A stretch of DNA of 7,049 bases from an uncultured Pseudomonadota bacterium (GTDB taxonomy: Bacteria; Myxococcota_A; UBA796; GCA-2862545), in the NCBI GenBank assembly GCA_937891875.1, contig CALATR010000004.1, forward strand, positions 1 through 7,049, given 5' to 3'. The notes beneath the pieces are model-generated. The model did no database searches. It had not been told where the DNA came from and saw only the letters and a program-made list of their open reading frames with translations. Below, in pieces: positions 1 through 5,712 of this stretch (position 1 is the stretch's first letter; each line of letters opens with the position of its first letter). Both the position numbers and the translations under genes were made by a program.

Positions 1-11
1 CCCGCGGCAGT

Positions 12-17
12 TAGGCT
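12..17 (+). promoter_or_regulatory. Possible -10 element TAGGCT before the TrkA-C gene
   Basis: TAGGCT lies 21 bases before ATG 39. Any -35 element would fall outside the window. The same hexamer occurs at 4070-4075 on the minus strand, also just upstream of a start codon. Confidence 0.25.
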
Positions 18-38
18 GGTGGCCCGCCGGGAGCGCCG

Positions 39-707
39 ATGGCCAGCGTCATCATCCTCGTCCTCATCGTCATCGTGTCCTACGTGATCGTCACCGCGGG
101 CTCGATCGCGTACGAGCTGACGGGGCTGGACCGGGAGACCGCGCGGTTCCAGGCGCTCTCCGCCTTCACCGGCGCCGGCTTCACCACCCGGGTCTCCCAG
201 CGCGTGGTCGGCCATCCCCTGCGCCGTCGGATCACGAGCACCCTCATCATCCTCGGCTACGGCGGTACCGCGTCGGTCATCGCGTCCCTGGTCACGTCCG
301 TGAACGTGGACTCGTGGTGGGACACGATGATCAACCTGGGGATCCTCGTCCTGGCCGGCGCCCTGACCTGGGTCCTGCTGCGCACGTTCGGCAGCATCCT
401 GCTCTCCGACGTCATCCGCCGGATCCTGCTCCCCCGCCTGACCGGCGATCGCGTCCCCCACGAGGAGCTGCTGCTCTACAAGGTCGGCTACGGCATCACC
501 CGCATCGAGGTGCCGCCGGACTCGCGGGTCATCGGCAAGAGCCTGCGCGAGCTCGACCTGCGGGCCCTCAACGTGCAGCTGCTCGCGGTCGAAGAGGATG
601 ACGACGTGCATCCCATCCCCGACCCCGACTGGCGCTTCCGCGCCGGCCACCACCTCATCGTCTACGGCGAGCTGCGCAACGTGCAGGTCGCGTTCGGACC
701 GGAGTGA
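39..707 (+). CDS. Membrane-anchored TrkA-C (RCK_C) domain protein
   Basis: A 222-residue protein. Seen: a very hydrophobic N-terminal segment (residues 3-24), two more likely membrane segments (about 66-88 and 97-115), then a soluble domain (about 144-219) with the beta-rich TrkA_C/RCK_C pattern, including VPPDSRVIGKSLREL, an acidic turn (EEDDD, 185-189) and the end strand HHLIVYGE. Between the first two membrane segments lies SAFTGAGFTTR (41-51), which resembles pore-loop signatures of Trk/Ktr potassium transporters. In known families, RCK_C domains bind small ligands and gate ion transport; here the domain is attached to its own small membrane module, so an inner-membrane regulator or minimal transporter is inferred. 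The ATG at 39 follows GGGAG at 29-33 with a 5-base spacer. Length suits a known but poorly characterised family of about 220 residues. The stop lies 4 bases before the next start, indicating an operon with it. The substrate cannot be told from sequence. Confidence 0.85.
   Translation: MASVIILVLIVIVSYVIVTAGSIAYELTGLDRETARFQALSAFTGAGFTTRVSQRVVGHPLRRRITSTLIILGYGGTASVIASLVTSVNVDSWWDTMINLGILVLAGALTWVLLRTFGSILLSDVIRRILLPRLTGDRVPHEELLLYKVGYGITRIEVPPDSRVIGKSLRELDLRALNVQLLAVEEDDDVHPIPDPDWRFRAGHHLIVYGELRNVQVAFGPE
701..704 (+). promoter_or_regulatory. Ribosome binding site GGAG that fixes the GTG start of the next gene
   Basis: GGAG sits in the last codons of the TrkA-C gene, 7 bases before GTG at 712. 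It decides the start: the open frame extends up to an ATG at 598, but that would overlap the upstream gene by 110 bases and would encode only a Ser/Thr/Pro-rich shadow of it. Confidence 0.6.
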
Positions 708-711
708 GCGC

Positions 712-2352
712 GTGAGCGAGCCCCTGGCGGTCACCACGTTTCCCGCCCCCTACCACTGGGCCAGCGTCGGCCACCGCGTCGGCGGCGCCTGGAACCGCCT
801 GCTGAACCAGGCCCGCAAGCCCCAGCTGTGGCCCAGCGAGGCGACCGTCGCCGAGTCCGAGCAGCGCCTCGCCGGCGTGTGCGGCAGCCTGCTCCGCGAC
901 GACTCCCGGGTCCTGGGCTCGGGGGGCGTGGTCTCGGTCGAGGAGACCCAGCAGCGGGTCGAGTCCGTCAGCGCCATGATCGTCGAGTACGTGGACGAGC
1001 CGCTCGCGGATGAGAACCACCTGCGCCGCTGGTGGAAGGGCCGGCGCTTCGTCGCCTGGACCACCGCGTTCCACAACCGCCCGCTCCGCGATCGGCCACC
1101 CGGGCCAAGGTGGCGGGTGTTCCTGCCTTTCTCCGCGCCAGTGTCCCTGGAGGAGGCCAAGCTCGCCGCGGCCTGGGTCCGCCATCCCCACAACGAGGTC
1201 GGCAGCGTCGACGAGGCCGTGCTCGACCCGTCCCGCGTGGTCGCCCTGCCCGCCATCGCGCCCGGCGGCTACGCCCACCTCGCTGCCGAGGGCGAGCCCC
1301 TGGACCTGGTCGCCATCGAGGCCGACCTCCGCACCTGGGAGAAGGAGGACCGCGCCCAGCGCGCCAGCCGCGACACCGCCGGGGCCAGCCTGGGCGAGGC
1401 CGTCGACGCGTTCCGCCGCCGGGTCGCCGATCCCTCCCGCCGCGCCCTGCTCCCCTGGCCAGGGGGCGACTCGACCATGCCCGACGCGCTCGAGCGCTGC
1501 GCCCCGCCCGCCCCCGATCTCTCCGCCGTGGGCGCGCTCGCCGGCAGCCTGTGGCCGGGCCGCCTGGGCGTGCTGGTCGGCCCCAGCGGCTCCGGTCGCA
1601 CCTCGCTCGCGCTCCAGCTCGCCGAGGCCGCCGCCAGCGCCGGACACCCCGTGCTCTACGCCAGCGCCGGCCTGCCCAGCGATGAGCTCGTCGCCCGCCT
1701 GCTCGTCATCCGCGCCCACGCCGCCGCCCCCGACCTCCCCGCGTCGCACGCCTACGTGCTCGAGGGCCAGGCCGACCGCGAGGTGCTCGACCGCGCCTGC
1801 AGCGAGCTGGTCGAGGCCTGCCCCCACCTCTACCTGTGGACCCCGACCACGGGCTCCCGCACGGATGAGGTGCTGCGCGTCCGTGCCGCCGGGGTCGCCG
1901 AGGCCAGCGGCCGCCCGCCGCTCATCATCGTCGACCCGGTCGAGGGCTTCGAGGACGGCCACGACCTGCCCGGGGTCATCCGCGAGATCTCCGCCGCCTG
2001 CCGCGACCTCGTGCGCGCCGGCAGCCTCTCCCCGTCCTGGCCCGGCGCCGCCGTGCTCACCGTGCTGTCCGTGCCCAACACCTGCGTCGACGACTTCGCC
2101 ACCGACGCCGAGCTCGCCGAGCAGGCCGCCGACGAGGCCCGCCGCGCCGGACTGCGCCACCGTCTGACCCTCGGACTCGGCGGGCTCGGCACCGACGCCG
2201 CCCTGCTCCTGGCCATCGCCCGGGGCGCGTCGCCGCCCGAGGGCCCGCCCCCGGCGATCCTCGCCGTCGTGAAGAACCGCCACGGCCACGCGGGCTGCGT
2301 CCGACTCGCCTTTCACGGCGCCGCCGGGATCCACAACCGCGACTCGGCCTGA
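712..2352 (+). CDS. Primase-like / DnaB-like ATPase fusion protein with altered active sites
   Basis: A 546-residue protein starting at GTG 712. Seen, C-terminal half (about 270-546): a RecA/DnaB-type core with P-loop GPSGSGRTS (290-298), strand VLYASAGLPSDELVARLL (314-331) matching the DnaB SLEM region, Walker B LIIVD (404-408), and a C-terminal KNRHGHAGCVRLAF (521-534) matching the DnaB arginine-finger hairpin. Seen, N-terminal half: WTTAFH (116-121), RWRVFLPFSAPVS (133-145), DPSRVVALPAIAPGG (172-186) and EGEPLDL (193-199), which follow the order typical of archaeo-eukaryotic primase-polymerase (PrimPol) domains of mobile elements. Family knowledge: such fusions prime and unwind DNA. Odd: the P-loop Lys is Arg296, the SLEM-type catalytic Glu is Gly317, and the expected DxD of the primase motif I is not intact (IVEYVDE, 90-96). 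His121, Asp172, Asp408, Lys521 and Arg523 remain. Inference: a non-catalytic or altered descendant of a replication protein. No plasmid or phage genes adjoin, and base use matches the neighbours, so it is long resident. The DnaB-like fold is fairly sure; the primase assignment is moderate. Confidence 0.75.
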   Translation: MSEPLAVTTFPAPYHWASVGHRVGGAWNRLLNQARKPQLWPSEATVAESEQRLAGVCGSLLRDDSRVLGSGGVVSVEETQQRVESVSAMIVEYVDEPLADENHLRRWWKGRRFVAWTTAFHNRPLRDRPPGPRWRVFLPFSAPVSLEEAKLAAAWVRHPHNEVGSVDEAVLDPSRVVALPAIAPGGYAHLAAEGEPLDLVAIEADLRTWEKEDRAQRASRDTAGASLGEAVDAFRRRVADPSRRALLPWPGGDSTMPDALERCAPPAPDLSAVGALAGSLWPGRLGVLVGPSGSGRTSLALQLAEAAASAGHPVLYASAGLPSDELVARLLVIRAHAAAPDLPASHAYVLEGQADREVLDRACSELVEACPHLYLWTPTTGSRTDEVLRVRAAGVAEASGRPPLIIVDPVEGFEDGHDLPGVIREISAACRDLVRAGSLSPSWPGAAVLTVLSVPNTCVDDFATDAELAEQAADEARRAGLRHRLTLGLGGLGTDAALLLAIARGASPPEGPPPAILAVVKNRHGHAGCVRLAFHGAAGIHNRDSA

Positions 2353-2386
2353 AGTCCGGCCGACCAAGACCGAAGCAAGGCCCAGG

Positions 2387-2398
2387 GACCGCCCGGTC
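2387..2398. repeat. Short perfect inverted repeat in a promoter region
   Basis: Five-base arms GACCG and CGGTC separated by CC. It ends 3 bases before the TACACT element, in the gap between the fusion-protein gene and the membrane-protein gene. It could be an operator or a weak hairpin ending the upstream transcript. It is short enough to be chance in such GC-rich DNA. Confidence 0.25.
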
Positions 2399-2401
2399 GC
2401 C

Positions 2402-2407
2402 TACACT
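2402..2407 (+). promoter_or_regulatory. Possible -10 element TACACT before the membrane-protein gene
   Basis: TACACT is one of the few AT-containing hexamers in the 92-base gap and lies 37 bases before the GTG at 2445. No convincing -35 hexamer is seen 16-18 bases upstream. The AT-richer stretch that follows (GAAGATTTTC) would be the untranslated leader. Confidence 0.3.
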
Positions 2408-2444
2408 GCCCTTCGTCGAAGATTTTCTGTCGAGGAGACCGGTT

Positions 2445-3461
2445 GTGAGCGCCACCCCCGCCATGCCCCCCACCGCGGAGGCCACGCTCCCCATCGGCCG
2501 GACCTTCTTCCACCCGGCTGTCGACTACCTGCTGATCGGCGGGCTGATCTCGGTGCCCTTCATCGCGATGGTCGGCTTTGATCGCTCGCTCTTCCCGCTC
2601 GGAGCGGCGAGCGTCGCCATCGCCATCATGGTCAACTACGCCCACTTCTCCGCGTCCACCGTGCGGCTGTACACCCGCCCGGGCCTCGCGAAGTCGATGC
2701 CCTTCCTGGCCTGGGGCTTCCCCATCCTGTGGGCCGCCCTGACCATCGCCTGCCTCGTGTTCGCCGATCTGCTCGCCCACAACTTCTGGAAGCTGTACCA
2801 GTCGTGGTCGCCGTACCACTACGCCGCGCAGACGTTCGGGATCTGCATGATGTACGCCGGTCGCAGCGGGGTGAAGCTCGGCGGCGGCGCTCGCAGCTGG
2901 CTGTGGTGGGTGTGCATGCTGCCCTTTGCCTGGGCCTTCGTCACGGGCGCCAACGAGTCCGGGCTCGCCTGGTTCGTCGACATGGAGGCCCTGCGCGCCA
3001 CCCCCATTCTCGGCACCGGCTACGACGTGCTCGGCTGGGGGCTCGCCATCGCCAGCTTCGCCGTGCCCATCGCGTTCTTCTTCACCGCCGGCCGGCGCAT
3101 GCCCCTCATCGCCATCGTGCTGGTCGCGACCAACGCCCTGTGGTGGACCTTCCTGTCCTACGACGACGCCTGGGCCTGGGCCGCCATCGCCCACAGCATC
3201 CAGTACCTGCTCATCGTCGGCGTCTTCGATGCCCGCGACCACGTGCCCGAGGGCCAGAGCCGGGTGCGCCGCGGGCTCGTCTTCTACGCGCTGTGCGTGC
3301 TGCTCGGCATCCTGATGTTCGTGGCGCTGCCGGTGGGCGTCGCCATCGGCTTCGGCATGGAGATGACCGTGGCCGTGCAGGTCCTGGCCGCGGGCGTCAT
3401 CCTGCACCACTTCATCGTCGACGGCTTCATCTGGCGCCGCAAGCGGGTCGGTGTTGGGTAG
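2445..3461 (+). CDS. Polytopic membrane protein with conserved-looking histidines, function unknown
   Basis: A 338-residue integral membrane protein. The GTG start at 2445 follows AGGAG at 2433-2437 with a 7-base spacer. About eight to ten hydrophobic segments are visible (roughly 25-45, 50-72, 88-110, 151-168, 190-213, 219-238, 243-261, 277-298, 302-325). Several histidines sit in or at the edges of these segments in striking contexts: NYAHF (64-68), AHNFWK (111-116), WSPYHYAAQTFG (121-132), AHSIQY (249-254) and HHFIVDGFIWRR (321-332). This layout recalls membrane di-iron or haem-handling proteins in general (for instance the Brp/Blh carotenoid-cleavage type), but I do not recognise the family and claim no reaction. 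The tail RRKR after the last segment suggests a cytoplasmic C-terminus. It is separated from the upstream gene by 92 bases holding a possible promoter, so it may be its own transcript, and it ends convergently with the next gene. Confidence 0.85.
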   Translation: MSATPAMPPTAEATLPIGRTFFHPAVDYLLIGGLISVPFIAMVGFDRSLFPLGAASVAIAIMVNYAHFSASTVRLYTRPGLAKSMPFLAWGFPILWAALTIACLVFADLLAHNFWKLYQSWSPYHYAAQTFGICMMYAGRSGVKLGGGARSWLWWVCMLPFAWAFVTGANESGLAWFVDMEALRATPILGTGYDVLGWGLAIASFAVPIAFFFTAGRRMPLIAIVLVATNALWWTFLSYDDAWAWAAIAHSIQYLLIVGVFDARDHVPEGQSRVRRGLVFYALCVLLGILMFVALPVGVAIGFGMEMTVAVQVLAAGVILHHFIVDGFIWRRKRVGVG

Positions 3462-3462
3462 T

Positions 3463-3485
3463 ACCCGCCCGGCCCGACCGGGGGT
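3463..3485. terminator. Hairpin between convergent genes, possible bidirectional terminator
   Basis: CCCGG (3468-3472) and CCGGG (3478-3482) form a perfect 5-bp stem around a 5-base loop. ACC (3463-3465) can add three pairs with GGT (3483-3485) across a two-base bulge. It nearly fills the 27-base gap between the two stop codons. There is no T-run on either side, so it is not a classical intrinsic terminator; position is the main argument. Confidence 0.35.
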
Positions 3486-3488
3486 GGC

Positions 3489-4052
3489 TCAACCCTCCTC
3501 GTCGGCCTCTTCCCCGCCTTCGAGCTCCTCTTCCGTCGGGGTGTAGACGTACTCGGTCGGCCCGTCGAAGCCCTTGGGCGGGGTCCAGGCGGCGTCCAGC
3601 GCCTCGATGGCGATCCAGACCAGGAAGAAGAGCTTGGCGCTCTGCACGGTCGACAGCTCGGGGTTGTCGAACAGGTCCACCATGCACTCGTCGACCAGGT
3701 GCGGCTGGGCGCGCTGGACCTCGCGGACGCGCTCGGCGAAGCCCGAGTCGGGCGGCAGGACCTGGGGCACGATCGCGGTGACCCGGCCCTCGGCAGCGCG
3801 CAGATCCTCGGTCGTGATCTTGCGCATCTTGCCGCCGGCGAGGTCGAACACCCGCAGCAGCACGCCGGTGATGAACATGACCGTCGAGCGGCGCTCGAGC
3901 CCGATGGCGGCGATGCCGTCGTTGACGTAGCGGACCAGCACCCGCTGCTTGGAGAGCAGCAGCTTGAGCGCGGGCTTGTGGCCCGCCTTGTTCTGGTCGA
4001 TGTCGTCGATCCAGCCGTGGACGGACTCGCGGTCGAGGTAGGCGTTGGGCAT
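3489..4052 (-). CDS. Unrecognised 187-residue protein with an acidic C-terminal tail
   Basis: I do not recognise the family. Seen: start ATG at 4052 directly after a strong GGAGGAG site; no signal peptide; one moderately hydrophobic stretch (about 58-70, VMFITGVLLRVF) and another (140-152, KLFFLVWIAIEAL) that look like buried helices rather than certain membrane spans. A basic helix (29-42) is followed by a mixed region, then a Pro-rich link (157-171) and a strongly acidic end (EEELEGGEEADEEG, 174-187). It lies 31 bases downstream of the ATP-grasp gene on the same strand and is probably co-transcribed with it, so a partner or accessory role to that enzyme is a reasonable guess only. It ends 27 bases from the convergent membrane-protein gene. 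The only other internal Met comes late (residue 59), so the start is well supported. Confidence 0.75.
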   Translation of the reverse strand: MPNAYLDRESVHGWIDDIDQNKAGHKPALKLLLSKQRVLVRYVNDGIAAIGLERRSTVMFITGVLLRVFDLAGGKMRKITTEDLRAAEGRVTAIVPQVLPPDSGFAERVREVQRAQPHLVDECMVDLFDNPELSTVQSAKLFFLVWIAIEALDAAWTPPKGFDGPTEYVYTPTEEELEGGEEADEEG

Positions 4053-4054
4053 GG

Positions 4055-4061
4055 CTCCTCC
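4055..4061 (-). promoter_or_regulatory. Strong ribosome binding site GGAGGAG
   Basis: The site lies 2 bases upstream of the ATG of the 187-residue protein (4 bases if only GGAGG is counted). It is the best Shine-Dalgarno match in the window, and supports independent, efficient translation of this gene after the ATP-grasp gene. Confidence 0.6.
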
Positions 4062-4069
4062 GGCTCCCG

Positions 4070-4097
4070 AGCCTATCGGGGTGCTACCCGAGGTCCA
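4070..4097 (-). promoter_or_regulatory. Possible promoter between the two minus-strand genes
   Basis: Reading the minus strand, TGGACC (4097-4092) and TAGGCT (4075-4070) are separated by 16 bases, loosely like -35 and -10 hexamers. The -10-like element ends 17 bases before the ATG. The -35-like part lies in the last codons of the ATP-grasp gene. If real, the 187-residue protein would have its own transcript in addition to read-through. Confidence 0.3.
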
Positions 4098-5241
4098 GCT
4101 GGTCGGTCTTCTTCTTCTTCTTCCACTCCGCGTGGCGCCGCTTGGCGAAGGCCTTCAGGCGTCCGCGCCACAGGCCCCGCGCTGCCGCCAGCTGGATCAT
4201 CGACCAGTTGCCACCCACGTTCGCCTCGACCAGCACGGGCCCGTTGTCGGTGAGCGCCACGTCCCAGCCGATGAGCCCCAGGCCGGGAAGGGCGGCGGTC
4301 GCGTCCTTGACGGTCTCGGTGAGCAGATCCCAGTCGGGAAGGTGCCAGCCCACGAGCTCTGCGCCGGTGTCGGGGTGCTCGGCGAGGCGCTTGCCCGACG
4401 TCCCCGCCCGGGTCACCACCCGCTCGACCTTGCCGTCCTCCAGCCGCACGCCACCCAGCAGGTTGCCGCGCCAGAAGTTGTCGGCCACCTGCCCGTGCAC
4501 GGTCATCTTGAAGGCGACGTCCATGATCTCGGGGCCCTCCTCGTCGTGCATGCACAGCACGCGGAGGGTGGACAGGGCGGGACCGCAGCGCTCGGCGATG
4601 TCGGGGTGGGGGTTCAGGCGCTTCTGGAACATGTAGCCATCATCGAAGAAGCGACCGAGCTCGCCGACCATCTGCTGGAGCGGGAAGCGACGGCCGAAGA
4701 GGTCTTCGAGCTCGTCGGTGTCGGCGTGGTAGCCGGCGAGACTCGCGGCGCCGATGCTCTGCATACCGCCCAGGGGCTTGCCGAAGATCGGGTAGGGAGC
4801 GTCACTTCGAAGCCACTCCGCGACGTCGTTGGGAGTGCGCAGGAGCGGCAGGGAGCGGTGGGGTCGGCTGTTGTGCACGAAGGCGGCGGCCTCGGGCACC
4901 GGGAAGCCCATGGCCGACAGGGTGGCGACGAAGATCACCTTGTCTGCGCAGATCGCGACCCAGCGCATGTTGTTGCACAGGAAGTTGGTGCTCGCAGCGC
5001 GCTTTCTGCCCGCAAACTGCCCCAGCTCCTCGGCGTCGAGGTCCAGCGACGGCAGACGGTGCCAGAAGTACTCCTCAGCTGTCAGCATCCCGTCGCCGAA
5101 AGAAGATCTAGCGATCTCCATCACCATCTGCCCGTAGCTCTTGTCAAAGACGTCGGCGCCTTCCCGCAGCGCATCCGCCAGCTTGAAGGTCACGTCCTTC
5201 GACTCGGTCGCGACCAGCGGCTGGGAATCTTCAGTGCTCAT
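4084..5241 (-). CDS. ATP-grasp enzyme, sugar-transfer-associated type
   Basis: A 385-residue cytoplasmic enzyme. Seen: an N-terminal alpha-helical part (1-90); the linker ICADKVIFVATLSAMGFPVPE (97-117), the usual ATP-grasp entry (DK, then a helix and G-x-P-x-P); the nucleotide-loop FGKPLGGMQSIGA (153-165) with Lys155; a strand QKRLNPHP (206-213); STLRVL (224-229) with Arg227; and the C-terminal metal-site region GWDVALTDNGPVLVEANVGG (325-344) with Asp327, Glu339 and Asn341. The order and spacing match the family named sugar-transfer associated ATP-grasp, whose members are often found with surface-polysaccharide genes and are thought to join a carboxylate to an amine or sugar. No glycan genes are in view, so the substrate is unknown. 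The tail has five consecutive Lys (374-378). Start ATG 5241 is chosen over the upstream ATG at 5301 because AGGAGG precedes it and the extra 20 residues look like translated spacer. Some early codons (AGA, TCT, ACA) are less GC-biased than in neighbours. Confidence 0.85.
   Translation of the reverse strand: MSTEDSQPLVATESKDVTFKLADALREGADVFDKSYGQMVMEIARSSFGDGMLTAEEYFWHRLPSLDLDAEELGQFAGRKRAASTNFLCNNMRWVAICADKVIFVATLSAMGFPVPEAAAFVHNSRPHRSLPLLRTPNDVAEWLRSDAPYPIFGKPLGGMQSIGAASLAGYHADTDELEDLFGRRFPLQQMVGELGRFFDDGYMFQKRLNPHPDIAERCGPALSTLRVLCMHDEEGPEIMDVAFKMTVHGQVADNFWRGNLLGGVRLEDGKVERVVTRAGTSGKRLAEHPDTGAELVGWHLPDWDLLTETVKDATAALPGLGLIGWDVALTDNGPVLVEANVGGNWSMIQLAAARGLWRGRLKAFAKRRHAEWKKKKKTDQLDLG
4108..4122 (-). 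repeat. Trinucleotide run, five AAG codons
   Basis: Five identical AAG (Lys) codons in a row near the 3' end of the ATP-grasp gene, read as five CTT on the plus strand. A perfect triplet tract can gain or lose units by slippage without a frameshift, so the length of the Lys run may vary between strains. Confidence 0.6.
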
Positions 5242-5245
5242 CACG

Positions 5246-5251
5246 CCTCCT
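5246..5251 (-). promoter_or_regulatory. Ribosome binding site AGGAGG that fixes the ATP-grasp start
   Basis: AGGAGG lies 4 bases upstream of ATG 5241. No comparable site precedes the in-frame ATG at 5301, so the shorter protein is the likely product and the 71 bases up to the haemoglobin start are intergenic. Confidence 0.65.
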
Positions 5252-5257
5252 GGCCGG

Positions 5258-5263
5258 AGCGTA
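5258..5263 (-). promoter_or_regulatory. Possible -10 element TACGCT of the ATP-grasp gene
   Basis: On the minus strand TACGCT ends 16 bases before ATG 5241, just upstream of the ribosome binding site. No clear -35 hexamer is seen. It follows the same TA-N-N-CT pattern as the elements at 12-17, 2402-2407 and 4070-4075, which is the main support. Confidence 0.3.
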
Positions 5264-5312
5264 GCAAGATGGCGGCAGCGAGCGCCCTGACACCCCAGCA
5301 CCCGGAGTACAC

Positions 5313-5684
5313 ATGGCCAGTCTCTACCAGCGCCTCGGCGGTTCCAAGGCCGTCAACGCAGCGGTCGACCTCTTCTATGACAAGGTGCTCGCCGACGCGG
5401 AGCTGGCTCCCTTCTTCGAGGGCGTCGACATGAAGAAGCAGCGGCGCCACCAGGCGGCCATGCTGACCGCGGCATTCGGCGGTCCGAACGCCTACGAAGG
5501 CCGCGACCTGACCGCCGCCCACGCCAAGCTCGTGCAGAAGGGCTTGACCGACCACCACTTCGACCTCGTCGTCGGCCACCTCGGCGCCACCCTGGTCGAG
5601 CTGGGCGTGCCCGCGGCCGAGGTCGGCGAAGCAGCCGCCGTGGCCGAGTCCGTGCGCGACGCCGTCCTGGGCCGCGCCGCGTAG
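5313..5684 (+). CDS. glbN: Group I truncated haemoglobin
   Basis: A 123-residue haem protein, the usual length for group I (N-type) 2-over-2 globins. Family role: binding O2 and NO, commonly nitric-oxide dioxygenation or oxygen/redox handling in the cytoplasm. Seen: the N-terminal SLYQRLGG signature (3-10); FY at 21-22 giving Tyr B10 (Tyr22); PFF (33-35) with the CD1 Phe; Gln43 and Gln47 at the positions I align with E7 and E11; the diagnostic FGGPNAYEGRDL (55-66); the proximal His F8 in AAH (His70); and DHHFDLVVGHL (80-90) typical of the G helix. Tyr B10 with Gln at E7/E11 is the common group I hydrogen-bonding set for bound oxygen. Start ATG 5313 follows GGAG (5304-5307) with a 5-base spacer. 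It is transcribed divergently from the ATP-grasp gene across 71 bases; 55 bases separate it from the methyltransferase gene, with a dyad between them. Confidence 0.93.
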   Translation: MASLYQRLGGSKAVNAAVDLFYDKVLADAELAPFFEGVDMKKQRRHQAAMLTAAFGGPNAYEGRDLTAAHAKLVQKGLTDHHFDLVVGHLGATLVELGVPAAEVGEAAAVAESVRDAVLGRAA

Positions 5685-5700
5685 TCCAGCCGGCAGGACG
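5663..5700 (+). repeat. Seven-base inverted repeat across the end of the haemoglobin gene
   Basis: CGTCCTG (5663-5669) and CAGGACG (5694-5700) are perfect inverted copies with 24 bases between them, spanning the TAG stop codon. In RNA they could pair as a long-loop hairpin. The right arm shares two bases with the palindrome at 5699-5712, so the two structures would compete. Confidence 0.3.
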
Positions 5701-5712
5701 ACCCCGGGGTCG
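5699..5712. terminator. Perfect 14-base palindrome after the haemoglobin gene
   Basis: CGACCCC followed by GGGGTCG is a perfect dyad lying 15 bases after the stop codon and 28 bases before the methyltransferase start. As RNA it gives a 5-bp CGACC/GGTCG stem with a four-base loop and no T-run; as DNA it could be an operator. It either partly ends the haemoglobin transcript or controls the next gene. Confidence 0.35.

Noticed and set aside
598..711. N-terminal extension of the fusion protein to the ATG at 598
   Set aside because: It would overlap the TrkA-C gene by 110 bases, encodes Ser/Thr/Pro-rich shadow sequence, and GTG 712 has its own GGAG site.
712..2352. A defence island, prophage or plasmid replication module around the primase/helicase-like gene
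   Set aside because: No integrase, nuclease, toxin, phage or partition gene lies on either side; neighbours look like ordinary chromosomal genes with the same base composition.
655..2367. A 570-residue open frame on the minus strand, opposite the fusion-protein gene
   Set aside because: Gly/Ala/Val/Arg/Asp-rich low-complexity translation with no motifs. It mirrors the real gene, as expected when third positions are nearly all G or C, and the plus-strand frame has clear domain motifs.
2313..3410. A 365-residue minus-strand frame opposite the membrane-protein gene
   Set aside because: His/Asp/Gly/Glu-rich translation with no hydrophobic core or motif, while the plus frame shows regular membrane segments and a good ribosome site.
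5242..5301. N-terminal extension of the ATP-grasp protein by 20 residues
   Set aside because: No ribosome site before 5301, and the extension would cover the AGGAGG site and the candidate -10 element.
4045..5433. A 462-residue plus-strand frame opposite the ATP-grasp gene
   Set aside because: No recognisable domain, composition typical of a GC-rich shadow, and it runs through the divergent spacer and into the haemoglobin gene in another frame.
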